This document shows positions 8,701 to 16,963 of a DNA stretch of 64,000 nucleotides, one piece after another (positions within the stretch are counted from its first letter, which is position 1; each line of letters opens with the position of its first letter). The notes under the pieces are model-generated. The model was not told where the DNA came from, ran no database searches, and saw nothing but the letters and a program-made list of their open reading frames with translations. The DNA comes from Croceicoccus marinus (GTDB lineage Bacteria; Pseudomonadota; Alphaproteobacteria; Sphingomonadales; Sphingomonadaceae): contig NZ_CP019602.1 in NCBI RefSeq assembly GCF_001661675.2, positions 1,885,501-1,949,500 on the forward strand, given 5' to 3'. A program made the translations under genes and the position numbers.

Positions 8701-8729
8701 CCGTTACTGGCAATGGTTCATCCTGTCAA
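8701..8729 (-). promoter_or_regulatory. candidate promoter for rplU-rpmA
   Basis: On the minus strand TTGACA (8729-8724) is followed after 17 bases by TAACGG (8706-8701). The -35 is consensus, the -10 weak. It would give a leader of about 135 bases before rplU, room for control by a ribosomal protein, though no specific fold was worked out. Confidence 0.45.
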
Positions 8730-8819
8730 TTCCAAAGGACCGTCAGCCTTTCCCGGCCCGCGATCCGGCCTCTATCTGGGTGCTGGCGCGGCGGATGCAA
8801 GCTGCTATCAGGCGTGGTC

Positions 8820-9353
8820 ATGACAGCACCGAGCCCTTTCTTTCTCCTGCTTCCCGCCGCCCTGGCGTTGACCGCCTGCGCGACCGATACGCGCTACCCC
8901 TCGCTGGCCAAGCGAGATTTCGAGCGGGTGGAGGGCAATGCGCCCGCGGCAGAGCCCGATGTTCAGCCGCCGGTATCCGCGCAACCGCTGCCAGTGGGCC
9001 TGGAGGAGCGGCTCGACGAACTGCGGCAAAAGGCGCGCGACGCGCATGCCGAGTTCGAAAATCTGGCCGGCGCCGCCCGATCGCGCGCGCAGGCCGCCGC
9101 CGGTGCGCCGCAGGGCAGCACGCGCTGGTCCGACGCGATCGTCGCGATCAGCGATGTCGAATCGGCGCGCAGCGAGACGATGCTGGCGCTGGCCGAACTC
9201 GATTCGATGCTGGCGCTGGGGGCAGTCGCTGAAGCGCGGACCGACGACAATCGCGGGCTGACACAGATCGCCGCCGCGCGCGAGGATGTTGCCGCGCTGG
9301 TGGCGCAGGAAGATGCGGTACTGCAGGCGCTGACGGATCCGATCGGCAGCTAG
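8820..9353 (+). CDS. putative lipoprotein with long helical domain
   Basis: A 177-residue protein with signal peptide and lipobox LTAC (Cys20), so it is probably lipidated and held in the outer or inner membrane. From about residue 60 it is almost wholly helical and Ala/Glu/Arg-rich (LEERLDELRQKARDAHAEFE and later SARSETMLALAELDSM), suggesting coiled coils. No catalytic motif is visible. It is convergent with moaE, 6 bp away. I do not recognise the family. Confidence 0.75.
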   Translation: MTAPSPFFLLLPAALALTACATDTRYPSLAKRDFERVEGNAPAAEPDVQPPVSAQPLPVGLEERLDELRQKARDAHAEFENLAGAARSRAQAAAGAPQGSTRWSDAIVAISDVESARSETMLALAELDSMLALGAVAEARTDDNRGLTQIAAAREDVAALVAQEDAVLQALTDPIGS

Positions 9354-9359
9354 GCGTTT

Positions 9360-9821
9360 TCACCCGACATCCGCCCAGCGCGACAGATCGTCGCGGTCCT
9401 GTTCGCGCGGCTCGACCCAGTGCCAGCCCTGCGCGGTCTGCTCGCGTTTCCAGAACCAGCTTTCGGATTTCAGATGGTCCATCACGAAGTCGCAGGCCTC
9501 GAACGCATCGCGCCGGTGGCGCGCACCGCAGGCGACCAGCACGATCGGATCGCCGGGATGCATGATTCCCTCGCGGTGGATCACCAGCAGGCCGGTCAAT
9601 CGCCAGTGCCGCTCCGCCCGCATCGCGAGCTGGTCCATGCCGGACAGGGTCAGCGGTGCGTAATGGCGCAGTTCCAGTGCAGTAACGGAATTGTCGCCCC
9701 CTTCGGCGCGGACCTTGCCCAGGAAGCTGACGATGCCGCCCGCATCCTGCCCGTCGCCGAACCGCTGCAGCTCGTGCGCGGGTTCGAAAGCCGCATGGGC
9801 AAGGCGAACATCCCGGATCAT
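9360..9821 (-). CDS. moaE: molybdopterin synthase catalytic subunit
   Basis: MoaE, with MoaD, turns cyclic pyranopterin monophosphate into molybdopterin by adding two sulfurs. Visible are GGIVSFLGKVR, ELRHYAPLTLSGM, HREGIMHPGD and the lysine-bearing LKSESWFWKRE that forms the active site. ATG 9821 is used; a GTG 18 bases upstream would overlap the end of moaD. It is the last gene of the moaA-moaD-moaE group. Together with MoaD and MoaA it shows that the strain makes molybdenum cofactor. Confidence 0.95.
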   Translation of the reverse strand: MIRDVRLAHAAFEPAHELQRFGDGQDAGGIVSFLGKVRAEGGDNSVTALELRHYAPLTLSGMDQLAMRAERHWRLTGLLVIHREGIMHPGDPIVLVACGARHRRDAFEACDFVMDHLKSESWFWKREQTAQGWHWVEPREQDRDDLSRWADVG

Positions 9822-9831
9822 GCGCAGTCCG

Positions 9832-10077
9832 TCAGCCACCGCTGACGGGGGGCAGGAAGGCCAGTTCGTCGCCGTCGCCAGCGATCCAGTCGCCGGTGCC
9901 CGCCAGCGACCCGTTCAACGCCACGCGCACATTGCCGGAAGAAAGCGCGACGGCCAGCCTGGGCTCAAGCCGTTCGGCGATCTCCGCGAAACCCAGCGGC
10001 CTTTCAACGTCGAGCGACAGCGCGGGGGCCCCAGCCACATCCTCGAGCCTGCCCAGGAACAGCAGCGTAAGGGACAT
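9832..10077 (-). CDS. moaD: molybdopterin synthase sulfur-carrier subunit
   Basis: MoaD is a ubiquitin-like carrier that holds the sulfur as a C-terminal thiocarboxylate. The 81-residue chain starts MSLTLLFLGRLEDV and ends PPVSGG, the required Gly-Gly end. It lies between moaA (7 bp away) and moaE, in the same direction. Confidence 0.93.
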   Translation of the reverse strand: MSLTLLFLGRLEDVAGAPALSLDVERPLGFAEIAERLEPRLAVALSSGNVRVALNGSLAGTGDWIAGDGDELAFLPPVSGG

Positions 10078-10084
10078 GTTCGCG

Positions 10085-11095
10085 CTAGCCGCCCGTGACC
10101 GACATGTGGCGGGGAAGCGCGGGAGCCTCGCCCGCCTGGCTTATGGCGAAATGATGCCGTTCGGGCTTGATCGCCATCGCCTCGTCCAGCGCATCGGCCA
10201 GCGCGCGGTCGGGATCCTGCGAGCGCACCGCGGCGCGCAGATCGACCTGCTCGCGCCCGCCCAGGCAGGCGTAGAGCTGGCCTGTCGCGGTCACCCGCAC
10301 GCGGTTGCAGCCCTCGCAGAAATTGCCGGTCAGCGGCGTGATGAAGCCAAGCCGCCCGCCGGTCTCGGCAATGTTCACATAGCGCGACGGGCCGCCGGTG
10401 CGGTGCCCGCTGGGCGTCAGCGTCCAGCGCCGTTCCAGATCGCGGCGCACCGCGTCGAGCGGCAGGTAATGGTCGATCCGCTCGCCATCGACTTCGCCCA
10501 GCGGCATGACCTCGATCAGGGTCACGTCATGGCCCTGCCCGTGTGCCCATTCGATCATGTCCGGGATCTCGTGCTCGTTCACGCCCTTCAGCGCCACGGT
10601 GTTCAGCTTGACCTTCAAACCGGCTTCGCGAGCGGCCGCGATCCCCTGAAGCACAGCATCCAGCCGGTCGCGTCGCGCCAGCCGTTCGAACGCCGCCCGG
10701 TCCAGCGTATCGAGCGAGACATTGACCCGCCTGACCCCGGCCGCCGCCAGGTCCCCGGCAAATTCGGCAAGCTGCGTGCCGTTCGTCGTCAGGGTCAGCT
10801 CTTCCAGCCCGTTCCCGATCCGGCGGCCCAGCGCACGCACCAGTTCGATCATGTCGCGCCGCACCAGCGGCTCGCCGCCCGTCAGCCTGATCTTGGTCAC
10901 GCCGCGGTCGATGAAGGCGATCGCCACGCGGTGCGCCTCCTCGAGGCTCAGCACCTCTGCGCGTGGCAGGAACTGCATGCGTTCGGGCATGCAATAGCTG
11001 CACCGCAGATCGCAGCGGTCGGTCAGCGACAGCCGCAAATAGGTAATGTGCCGGCCAAATCCATCGATCAGGGGGGACTGCGTTGCTGGGTTCAT
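10085..11095 (-). CDS. moaA: GTP 3',8-cyclase (radical SAM)
   Basis: MoaA makes 3',8-cyclo-GTP, the first step of molybdenum cofactor synthesis. The radical SAM cluster is C28-x3-C32-x2-C35 (DRCDLRCSYC); a second cluster near the C-terminus uses FCEGCNR plus the Cys in QLYACLGG. The protein ends SVTGG, the Gly-Gly tail needed for activity. KIRLTGGEPL is the SAM-binding GGE motif. The start is ATG 11095; two further in-frame ATGs lie 9 and 48 bases upstream but would overlap the previous gene. Confidence 0.96.
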   Translation of the reverse strand: MNPATQSPLIDGFGRHITYLRLSLTDRCDLRCSYCMPERMQFLPRAEVLSLEEAHRVAIAFIDRGVTKIRLTGGEPLVRRDMIELVRALGRRIGNGLEELTLTTNGTQLAEFAGDLAAAGVRRVNVSLDTLDRAAFERLARRDRLDAVLQGIAAAREAGLKVKLNTVALKGVNEHEIPDMIEWAHGQGHDVTLIEVMPLGEVDGERIDHYLPLDAVRRDLERRWTLTPSGHRTGGPSRYVNIAETGGRLGFITPLTGNFCEGCNRVRVTATGQLYACLGGREQVDLRAAVRSQDPDRALADALDEAMAIKPERHHFAISQAGEAPALPRHMSVTGG

Positions 11096-11117
11096 GCGCT
11101 GCATTGTGCCAGAGCGC

Positions 11118-11462
11118 TCAGCCCCCGCCAAGCGTTCCCGCAATCAGCAATTGACCGGTCACTCCGCCATTGGCGTGGAGGAAGGCGATGGCCGCGCGCA
11201 TGGCGTCCTCATCGGGCGCAGCCAACGCGGGCGCGACCGCATTGACGCGCGCCGGGGCCGCCGCGCGCGCCAGCGCCGCGATCGCTTCCTCGCGCCAGCG
11301 ATGGGGCTTGGGCTCGGCATGGTCGAAGCGCAGCACGATGGACCGGCACCCCTCGGCGACCAGCGCGACCGCCTGCGGCAGATGATGCTGGTGGAACACG
11401 GCCGCGGCGGCGAGCGGATCGGCCCCGGCCAGCTCGATCTCCAGAACGGCCTCGTCGCTCAT
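11118..11462 (-). CDS. small SDR-like (Rossmann) remnant protein
   Basis: This 114-residue protein reads like the last third of a short-chain dehydrogenase: REEAIAALARAAAPARVNAVAPALA corresponds to the helix and strand after the SDR catalytic helix (usual wording A..RVNAVAPG), and HANGGVTGQLLIAGTLGG to the final VTGQ...DGG strand. The nucleotide-binding TGxxxGxG loop and a YxxxK motif are absent, so it cannot be a working dehydrogenase of the usual type. It overlaps folB by ATGA. Pteridine reductase-like SDRs do act near folB in other bacteria; this may be a residue of one, kept for another job. Confidence 0.6.
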   Translation of the reverse strand: MSDEAVLEIELAGADPLAAAAVFHQHHLPQAVALVAEGCRSIVLRFDHAEPKPHRWREEAIAALARAAAPARVNAVAPALAAPDEDAMRAAIAFLHANGGVTGQLLIAGTLGGG

Positions 11463-11830
11463 CGGCGGTGCCGCTTCATCGTCATGCCGATCTTCTCGTC
11501 ATGTTCGGCAATCGCCAGCTTGACGATCTTGACCTGCACCCATCTCACCCGCGCATCCTGCACGAACAGGGTGTCGCAGATATGGTCGGCCACCGCCTCG
11601 ATCAGCTTGAAATGCACGCCCGGCGGCAAGGCCTGCGTCGCGGCGAACTTCAGGTCCATGTAGTTCTTGCTGGCGTCGAGCGGCGTATCCGGCTCGAACC
11701 GTCCAGGCATGTCCAGCTCCACCGCGATCGAGATGCGCAGCGGCTGGGGCTTGCCGGTTTCTTCCGAATAGATGCCGGTCAGCACGTCGACGACAAGGTC
11801 TTCGACCTCGAGGATCAGCGAATCGTTCAT
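11459..11830 (-). CDS. folB: dihydroneopterin aldolase-type protein (FolB)
   Basis: FolB splits 7,8-dihydroneopterin to 6-hydroxymethyl-dihydropterin and glycolaldehyde in folate synthesis. The 123-residue chain shows GIYSEETGKPQPLRISIAVEL, the early Glu region, and KLIEAVADHICD with the helix motif, then VKIVKLAIAEHDEKIG, which replaces the usual KPxA end. It starts one base after the methyltransferase stop and its own stop overlaps the SDR-like gene. GAGG sits a few bases before the ATG. Confidence 0.85.
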   Translation of the reverse strand: MNDSLILEVEDLVVDVLTGIYSEETGKPQPLRISIAVELDMPGRFEPDTPLDASKNYMDLKFAATQALPPGVHFKLIEAVADHICDTLFVQDARVRWVQVKIVKLAIAEHDEKIGMTMKRHRR

Positions 11831-11831
11831 C

Positions 11832-12740
11832 TCATGATCCTCGATCATTGGCCCAGCGCGCGAAAATGGCGGTGGGCAGGATGCGGCGCGAATCGGTGCC
11901 GGGCGCTGGCACTTCGCGGACGGCCAGTTCGCCATGTTCGACCCGGCCCGGCAGGGCGGCGAATTGCTCGTCAAGCAGGCCGGCCAGCGACAGCGAGCTC
12001 ATCCGCACGGCATAGGCGGTCAGGAACAGGAAGCGCGAATCGCCGTCCAGCAACTGGCGGCAATCGGCGATCAGCGGGGCAAGGCTTTCCTCGATCCGCC
12101 ATGTCTCGTTCTTGGGGCCGCGGCCGAACTTGGGAGGGTCGAGGATGATGCCGTCATAGCGCCTCTCGCGGCGCACCTCGCGCGCGGCGAACTTGGCGGC
12201 GTCGTCGACCAGCCAGCGGACGGGCGCGTCATCCATGCCGCTGGCCGCCGCGTTGTCACGCGCCTGCGCCACCGATTTCTTGCTGGCATCGACATGCGCC
12301 ACCGTCCCGCGCCGGGCGAGCGACAGCGAACCCACGCCGGTATAGCCGAACAGGTTCAGCGTCTGCGCATCCTCGATGCCTTCCAGCATCGCGTCCATCC
12401 AGTCCCAGACCGGCGCCATGTCGGGAAAGAAGCCAAGATGGCGGAACGGCGTGCATTGCGCGGTGAAAGATATCTCGCGCCACGAGAGCGGCCAGCCCTC
12501 CTCGGGCACGGGCCTTGAGAAGTGCCAGCGCCCGCCGCCATCGTCGTCCGAGCCGGGTACGAATTCGCCATGCGCGTCCCATTCGGCAAGGCGCGGTTTC
12601 CACATCGCCTGCGGTTCGGGCCGGATGAAGCGAAAAGGGCCATAGCTTTCGAATTTCCGCCCATCCCCGCTGTCGAGCAGGGCATAATCCGCCCAGCCCT
12701 CTCCGATCAGCAGTTGGGGCAGTTCGCCAAGCTGCGCCAT
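11832..12740 (-). CDS. class I SAM-dependent methyltransferase, RlmI/RlmK-like
   Basis: The 302-residue protein has motif I LNLFGYTGVGSLSLA, an acidic end of strand 2 (AHVDASKKSV), and motif IV ILDPPKFGRG, the DPPxF type found in RlmI/RlmK-class rRNA methyltransferases. It lacks the N-terminal PUA domain of RlmI; instead about 110 residues with FESYGPFRFIRPEPQ precede the catalytic fold. The probable substrate is a nucleic acid base, but target and position are not deducible. Its ATG overlaps the thrC stop by ATGA. Confidence 0.8.
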   Translation of the reverse strand: MAQLGELPQLLIGEGWADYALLDSGDGRKFESYGPFRFIRPEPQAMWKPRLAEWDAHGEFVPGSDDDGGGRWHFSRPVPEEGWPLSWREISFTAQCTPFRHLGFFPDMAPVWDWMDAMLEGIEDAQTLNLFGYTGVGSLSLARRGTVAHVDASKKSVAQARDNAAASGMDDAPVRWLVDDAAKFAAREVRRERRYDGIILDPPKFGRGPKNETWRIEESLAPLIADCRQLLDGDSRFLFLTAYAVRMSSLSLAGLLDEQFAALPGRVEHGELAVREVPAPGTDSRRILPTAIFARWANDRGS

Positions 12741-14155
12741 CAGTCTGCGAGCGCGGGACTGGGTGTTGCGTGCTGCGCGACGAATGCTGCCACGGCGTCA
12801 TAGGTGCCCGGCAGGTCGGTGCAGGCTTCCTCGCGGTCCATCAGGTCGGCAAGGCGCGGCGGCAGCCTGGGCGACACGCCGATGGCCGCCTCGACCGCGG
12901 GGCCGAACTTGGCCGCCGCCGCCGTGGCAAGGGTGACGACCGGCACCCCGCGCGGCAGATCGGCTTCCAGCGCAGCCGATAGGCCGATGGCGGTATGCGG
13001 ATCGATCACCGCGCCGCAATTGTCATGCGCCCAGCGCATCGCCGCGCTCATCTGCCGGGCATCCACGCGCGCGCTGGCGAACAGGCTGGCCGATCCCTCG
13101 CGCTGGGCATTGGTCAGCTGCATCGCCTTCGCCCCTTCGAAGCCGCGCATCTGCTGGGCCAGCGCCGCACCGTCGCGACCGCCGGCATCGAACAGCAGCC
13201 GTTCGAAATTGCTGGATACCTGGATGTCCATCGACGGCGCATCGGTCGGCGTGACGCCGTGCGCCGAATAATCCCCCGACGACAGCGCCCGGTGGAGGAT
13301 GTCGTTGACATTGGTCGCGACGATCAGCTTTTCAATCGGCAGGCCCATGCGCGCGGCGACATGGCCTGCGAAAACATCGCCGAAATTGCCGGTCGGCACG
13401 CTGAAGGCCGTCTTGCGATGCGGAGCGCCCAGCTGGATCGCGGCGGCGAAATAATAGACGACCTGCGCCATCAGCCGCGCCCAGTTGATCGAATTGACCG
13501 CGGTGATGCGGAACCGCCCGGTCATGTCGGTATCGGCGAACATGCGCTTCACCATCGCCTGCGCGTCGTCGAAGCTGGCATCTTCCAGCGCGATATTGTG
13601 CACGTTGGGCGCGATCACGCTGGTCATCTGGCGGCGCTGCACCTCGCTGACGCGGCCCTTGGGGTGGAGCATGAAGATATCGATCTTCTCGCGCCCCGCC
13701 ACCGCGTCGATCGCCGCGCTGCCGGTATCGCCGCTGGTCGCCCCGACAATGGTCAGGTGCTGGTCGCTGCCCTTCAGGAACTCTTCGAACAGCAGGCCCA
13801 GAAGCTGCAGCGCCACGTCCTTGAACGCCAGCGTCGGGCCGTGGAACAGTTCGAGCAGCCAGTTGCGTTCGTCGAACTGGACCAGCGGGGTCACCGCCTT
13901 GTGCGCGAAGCGGCCATAGGCCTGGCGCGTCAGTTCAAGAAGCCGTTCGGGCGCGATACAGTCGCCGACGAAGGGCTGCATGACTTTCGCAGCCAGTTCG
14001 GCATAGGGAAGCCCGGCCATCGCAGCGATATCGTCACCGGAAAAGCGCGGCCATTCGCGCGGCACGTAAAGCCCGCCATCGCTGGCAAGGCCGGCAAGCG
14101 TGACCGAACGGAAATCGAGCGGCGCGGCGCTGCCCCTGGTGCTGATGTAATCCAT
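12740..14155 (-). CDS. thrC: threonine synthase
   Basis: ThrC converts O-phosphohomoserine to threonine using PLP. The 471-residue protein starts MDYISTRG and carries the PLP lysine Lys112 in HGPTLAFKDVALQ; VGATSGDTGSAAIDA binds the PLP phosphate. The length fits the long bacterial type. It sits between SURF1 and the methyltransferase, as in many sphingomonads where it trails the cytochrome oxidase cluster. Confidence 0.97.
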   Translation of the reverse strand: MDYISTRGSAAPLDFRSVTLAGLASDGGLYVPREWPRFSGDDIAAMAGLPYAELAAKVMQPFVGDCIAPERLLELTRQAYGRFAHKAVTPLVQFDERNWLLELFHGPTLAFKDVALQLLGLLFEEFLKGSDQHLTIVGATSGDTGSAAIDAVAGREKIDIFMLHPKGRVSEVQRRQMTSVIAPNVHNIALEDASFDDAQAMVKRMFADTDMTGRFRITAVNSINWARLMAQVVYYFAAAIQLGAPHRKTAFSVPTGNFGDVFAGHVAARMGLPIEKLIVATNVNDILHRALSSGDYSAHGVTPTDAPSMDIQVSSNFERLLFDAGGRDGAALAQQMRGFEGAKAMQLTNAQREGSASLFASARVDARQMSAAMRWAHDNCGAVIDPHTAIGLSAALEADLPRGVPVVTLATAAAAKFGPAVEAAIGVSPRLPPRLADLMDREEACTDLPGTYDAVAAFVAQHATPSPALAD

Positions 14156-14212
14156 GAAGCGCGCGGTTAGCCCCGCTGGCCTGCCATGGCAAGACGACTC
14201 GAAGGCCCGGCT

Positions 14213-14797
14213 TCAGTCGGCCGATTTCGCCTGCATGCGCCGCAGCGCAAGAAAATAGATGACAAGCGCGGTGATCGCGAAAAAGAACCACTGGAACGCA
14301 TAGGCTATATGATTGTCAGGCAATGCGCGCGGATCGGGCGCGGCATTGGCGGCAAGCCCCTCGACCGGCGGGTCGGCGACCAGCCTTATGCCTTCGCCAT
14401 AGCGCGTGATCCGCCCGGTCACTTCGCCCCCGTTCCAGCTTATGGGCTGGGGATCCTGCGTCCAGCCCAGCTGCACCGCCGCCGGATCGCCGCGGGCGGT
14501 GCGACAGCGGGCGATCTGGACCCAGCCCGCCTCACCATCGCTGTTGCGGCCGGCGATCGCGTCGCGGCCCAGCACTTCGGCACAGGTGAACGAGGACCGC
14601 CGATAATAGAGATCGTCATATTGATCGGACGCCCCCGGCCAGGCCACCGCGGTATCGTCCTGTGCCGCATCCGCATAGCGGGTCAGCAATTCATGCTTCC
14701 AGCTGGCACGCTGCAGCTGCCATACGCCCAGCCCGATCATGACGGCGACCGCCGCCAGCACCAGTATGGTCGGAATGATGGGTAGCCGGCGCATCAT
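14213..14797 (-). CDS. SURF1-family cytochrome oxidase assembly protein
   Basis: SURF1 helps put heme a into subunit I of cytochrome c oxidase. The 194-residue chain has one membrane helix at each end (PTILVLAAVAVMIGLGVWQLQRA and AYAFQWFFFAITALVIYFLALR) with a periplasmic domain between, the classic layout. The GVWQLQRxxWK and YAxQWFxFA motifs are present. It overlaps the DUF983 gene by ATGA and precedes thrC. Confidence 0.93.
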   Translation of the reverse strand: MMRRLPIIPTILVLAAVAVMIGLGVWQLQRASWKHELLTRYADAAQDDTAVAWPGASDQYDDLYYRRSSFTCAEVLGRDAIAGRNSDGEAGWVQIARCRTARGDPAAVQLGWTQDPQPISWNGGEVTGRITRYGEGIRLVADPPVEGLAANAAPDPRALPDNHIAYAFQWFFFAITALVIYFLALRRMQAKSAD

Positions 14798-15234
14798 GCC
14801 TCAGGGTCGCGGCCACCGGCTTCGCGGGCGTCGCGGTGGTATTCGACGATCAGAAGAAGCCCCTTGGCGATACGCAGCCCGCCCAGCACCATGACCACCG
14901 TCAAGGGCACCCACAGGATGACATGCACCCAGAACGGCGGATCGGCCGACAGGTCGAACCAGATGGCAAGGCCGGTGATGATCGTGCCGATGATCAGCGT
15001 CAGGAACGCGGCGGGCCCATCGCCGACATTGAAGCGGTCATAGTTCAGCCCGCAACTGCCGCATTTCGAGGCGAAGCGGACCCAGCCCCCGGGAAAGCAG
15101 CCCGCGAACATAGTGGGGGCGGCGCAGCGCGGACATTCGCCGCGAACGGCTCCGCGCAGCGCAGCGCCCACATCCGGCCCCTGATCCGCGCGGGAGGACG
15201 GTTCCCCGGCCTCCCCGCGGTCGGGTTCGGTCAA
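14794..15234 (-). CDS. DUF983 membrane protein of the oxidase cluster
   Basis: A roughly 146-residue protein with two zinc-finger-like CxxC pairs (ECPRCAAP and SKCGSCGLNYDRF), the diagnostic GDGPAAFLTLIIG segment, and two membrane helices. DUF983 genes lie next to cytochrome oxidase genes in many alphaproteobacteria, and a role in oxidase assembly or copper handling is suspected, not shown. The start is uncertain: TTG 15234 with AAGGCG upstream is preferred over an ATG at 15303 that would overlap ctaE by 35 bases. Confidence 0.8.
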   Translation of the reverse strand: MTEPDRGEAGEPSSRADQGPDVGAALRGAVRGECPRCAAPTMFAGCFPGGWVRFASKCGSCGLNYDRFNVGDGPAAFLTLIIGTIITGLAIWFDLSADPPFWVHVILWVPLTVVMVLGGLRIAKGLLLIVEYHRDAREAGGRDPEA

Positions 15235-15268
15235 TGGGGGCGCCTTGCCAGATGCACCGACGGTCCGA

Positions 15269-16090
15269 TCAATGGATGGTCGCACCCCAACCGCCCCACA
15301 CATAGACGGCGATGAACAGGAACAGCCACACGACGTCGACGAAGTGCCAGTACCACGCCGCCGCTTCGAAACCGAAATGCTGGCGCGGCGTGAAGTCGCC
15401 CTTGTAGGCGCGCACGAGGCACACGATCAGCATGATGGTGCCGACGATGACGTGGAAGCCGTGGAAGCCGGTCGCCATGTAGAAGACCGAGCCATAGGTG
15501 TTCTCGCCGAAGGGGAACGGCGCGTGCATGTATTCATACGCCTGGATCATGCTGAACAGCACACCCAGGATGACGGTGAGCCACAGGCCCTGCTTCAGCC
15601 CCTCGCGGTCGCCGTGGATCAGCGAATGGTGCGCCCAGGTTACCGTGGTGCCCGAGCAGAGCAGGATCAGCGTGTTGAGCAGCGGCAGGTCGAACGGATC
15701 CATGACCGCCTCGATGCTCTCGGGCGGCCAGACGCCGCCGACCGTTTCGACCAGCTCGCTGGGGAACAGCGCGAAATCGAAAAAGGCCCAGAACCAGCCG
15801 ACGAAGAACATCACTTCCGAAGCGATGAACAGGATCATGCCATAGCGCTGGTGAAGCTGGACGACAGGCGTGTGATCGCCCGCGCGTGCTTCCTTGATGA
15901 TATTGCCGAACCAGCTGAACATCGAGATGATCAGCCCGATCACGCCCGCGATCAGCAGATAGGTGCCGAACGGATAATCGTGCATGAAGAACGCGAGACC
16001 CGTCGTCATCACCAGCGCCGAGAACGACGTCAGGAACGGCCAGGGATCGGTCGGCAGAATGTGATAGTCGTGGTTCTTGGTGCCGGCCAT
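15269..16090 (-). CDS. ctaE: cytochrome c oxidase subunit III
   Basis: Subunit III of the aa3 oxidase in the inner membrane. The 273-residue protein has seven hydrophobic helices with the family blocks YHILPTDPWP at the start, RYGMILFIASEVMFFVGWFWAFF, TVTWAHHSLIHGDR, FYMATGFHGFHVIVGT and FEAAAWYWHFVDVVWLFLF. It follows ctaG after 148 bp and precedes DUF983 and SURF1. Confidence 0.98.
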   Translation of the reverse strand: MAGTKNHDYHILPTDPWPFLTSFSALVMTTGLAFFMHDYPFGTYLLIAGVIGLIISMFSWFGNIIKEARAGDHTPVVQLHQRYGMILFIASEVMFFVGWFWAFFDFALFPSELVETVGGVWPPESIEAVMDPFDLPLLNTLILLCSGTTVTWAHHSLIHGDREGLKQGLWLTVILGVLFSMIQAYEYMHAPFPFGENTYGSVFYMATGFHGFHVIVGTIMLIVCLVRAYKGDFTPRQHFGFEAAAWYWHFVDVVWLFLFIAVYVWGGWGATIH

Positions 16091-16238
16091 TTTCGCGTGT
16101 CTTCCCTTGTTGCTCGCGTAAGGGGGCGGCTGCGCCCCCTAGCAAAACCCAAACCTTTGCGCCGCGCTTTAGCCAGCGGACCCGGTATGGTCCAGAGGCT
16201 TTGCGCCGCTAATTCCGATATACGTCCGGCGCCCGGTG

Positions 16239-16820
16239 CTAAAGCCGGCCGCTTTCGTAGAAACTGTAGCTCAGCGTGATCTGCTGGATGTCCTTGGTGT
16301 CGGGATCGTCGAGGATCGCCGGATCTACGTAATAGATCACCGGCATTTCCACGTCCTGCCCCGGCTTCAGCGTCTGCTCGGTAAAGCAGAAGCATTCGAT
16401 CTTGTTGAAATACTTGCCCGCCTGAACCGGGCTGACGTTGAACACGGCCGTCCCGGTGACTTCCCGCGCCGAGTTGTTCTTAGCCTCGTACTTGGCCAGC
16501 GCCTTTTCGCCGATCATGACATTGCTGGTCGTCTGCATCGGGCGGAACGACCATGGCAGGCCGTTCGAAACATTGCCGTCGAATCGCACCGAGATGCGCT
16601 GTCCGGTGGCCTGGACCTGGGCGGCCTGCGCCGTGCTGGCGCGCTGGGTCGTGCCGTCGATTCCGGTTACCTGGCAGAACATCCGATAGAGCGGCACCGC
16701 TGCGTAGCCCAGCGCCAGCATCGCAAGCGCAACGCCCAGGAAGATCAGCCCGGTGCGCGCATTGCGCGAACCCTGCGTCTTATCGTGCACACCGGAGGGA
16801 GAAGCGATGCTCTGGGCCAT
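16239..16820 (-). CDS. ctaG: cytochrome c oxidase assembly protein CtaG (Cox11 type)
   Basis: Cox11/CtaG delivers copper to the CuB site of subunit I. After one membrane helix (LIFLGVALAMLALGYAAVPLY) the periplasmic domain holds LYRMFCQVTG and the copper-binding IECFCFTEQ with its CxC pair. The protein ends in the YSFYES strand. ATG 16820 is chosen; a TTG 6 bases upstream is also in frame. The start is two bases beyond the stop of the small upstream gene, so translation is probably coupled. Confidence 0.96.
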   Translation of the reverse strand: MAQSIASPSGVHDKTQGSRNARTGLIFLGVALAMLALGYAAVPLYRMFCQVTGIDGTTQRASTAQAAQVQATGQRISVRFDGNVSNGLPWSFRPMQTTSNVMIGEKALAKYEAKNNSAREVTGTAVFNVSPVQAGKYFNKIECFCFTEQTLKPGQDVEMPVIYYVDPAILDDPDTKDIQQITLSYSFYESGRL

Positions 16821-16822
16821 AC

Positions 16823-16963
16823 TCAACTCGTGGGAAAACGGACGACGGTCAACAGGAAGAAGAGCACGACCAGTCCGCCCAGGAACAGGCCGAGCGCGAT
16901 ATTGCGCGCCTTCTGCCGGGCACGGACTTCGCGGGTCAGCTTTTCGCGGTCGGTCTCGGTCAT
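16823..16963 (-). CDS. 46-residue single-helix protein between ctaB and ctaG
   Basis: A tiny gene not overlapping any larger frame: a charged N-terminus [20 protein letters not shown] followed by one membrane helix [21 protein letters not shown] and a short RFPTS tail. Its ATG overlaps the ctaB stop and its stop lies two bases from the ctaG start. Small one-helix proteins at this place occur in many alphaproteobacterial oxidase operons and are thought to be accessory or assembly factors (often called CoxF-like). Function here is inferred from place only. Confidence 0.75.
   Translation of the reverse strand: MTETDREKLTREVRARQKARNIALGLFLGGLVVLFFLLTVVRFPTS

Noticed and set aside
9896..11245. 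Open frame of 449 codons on the plus strand
   Set aside because: Lies opposite moaA and moaD, which carry all expected catalytic residues.
13000..14170. Open frame opposite thrC
   Set aside because: Shadow frame; thrC is certain.
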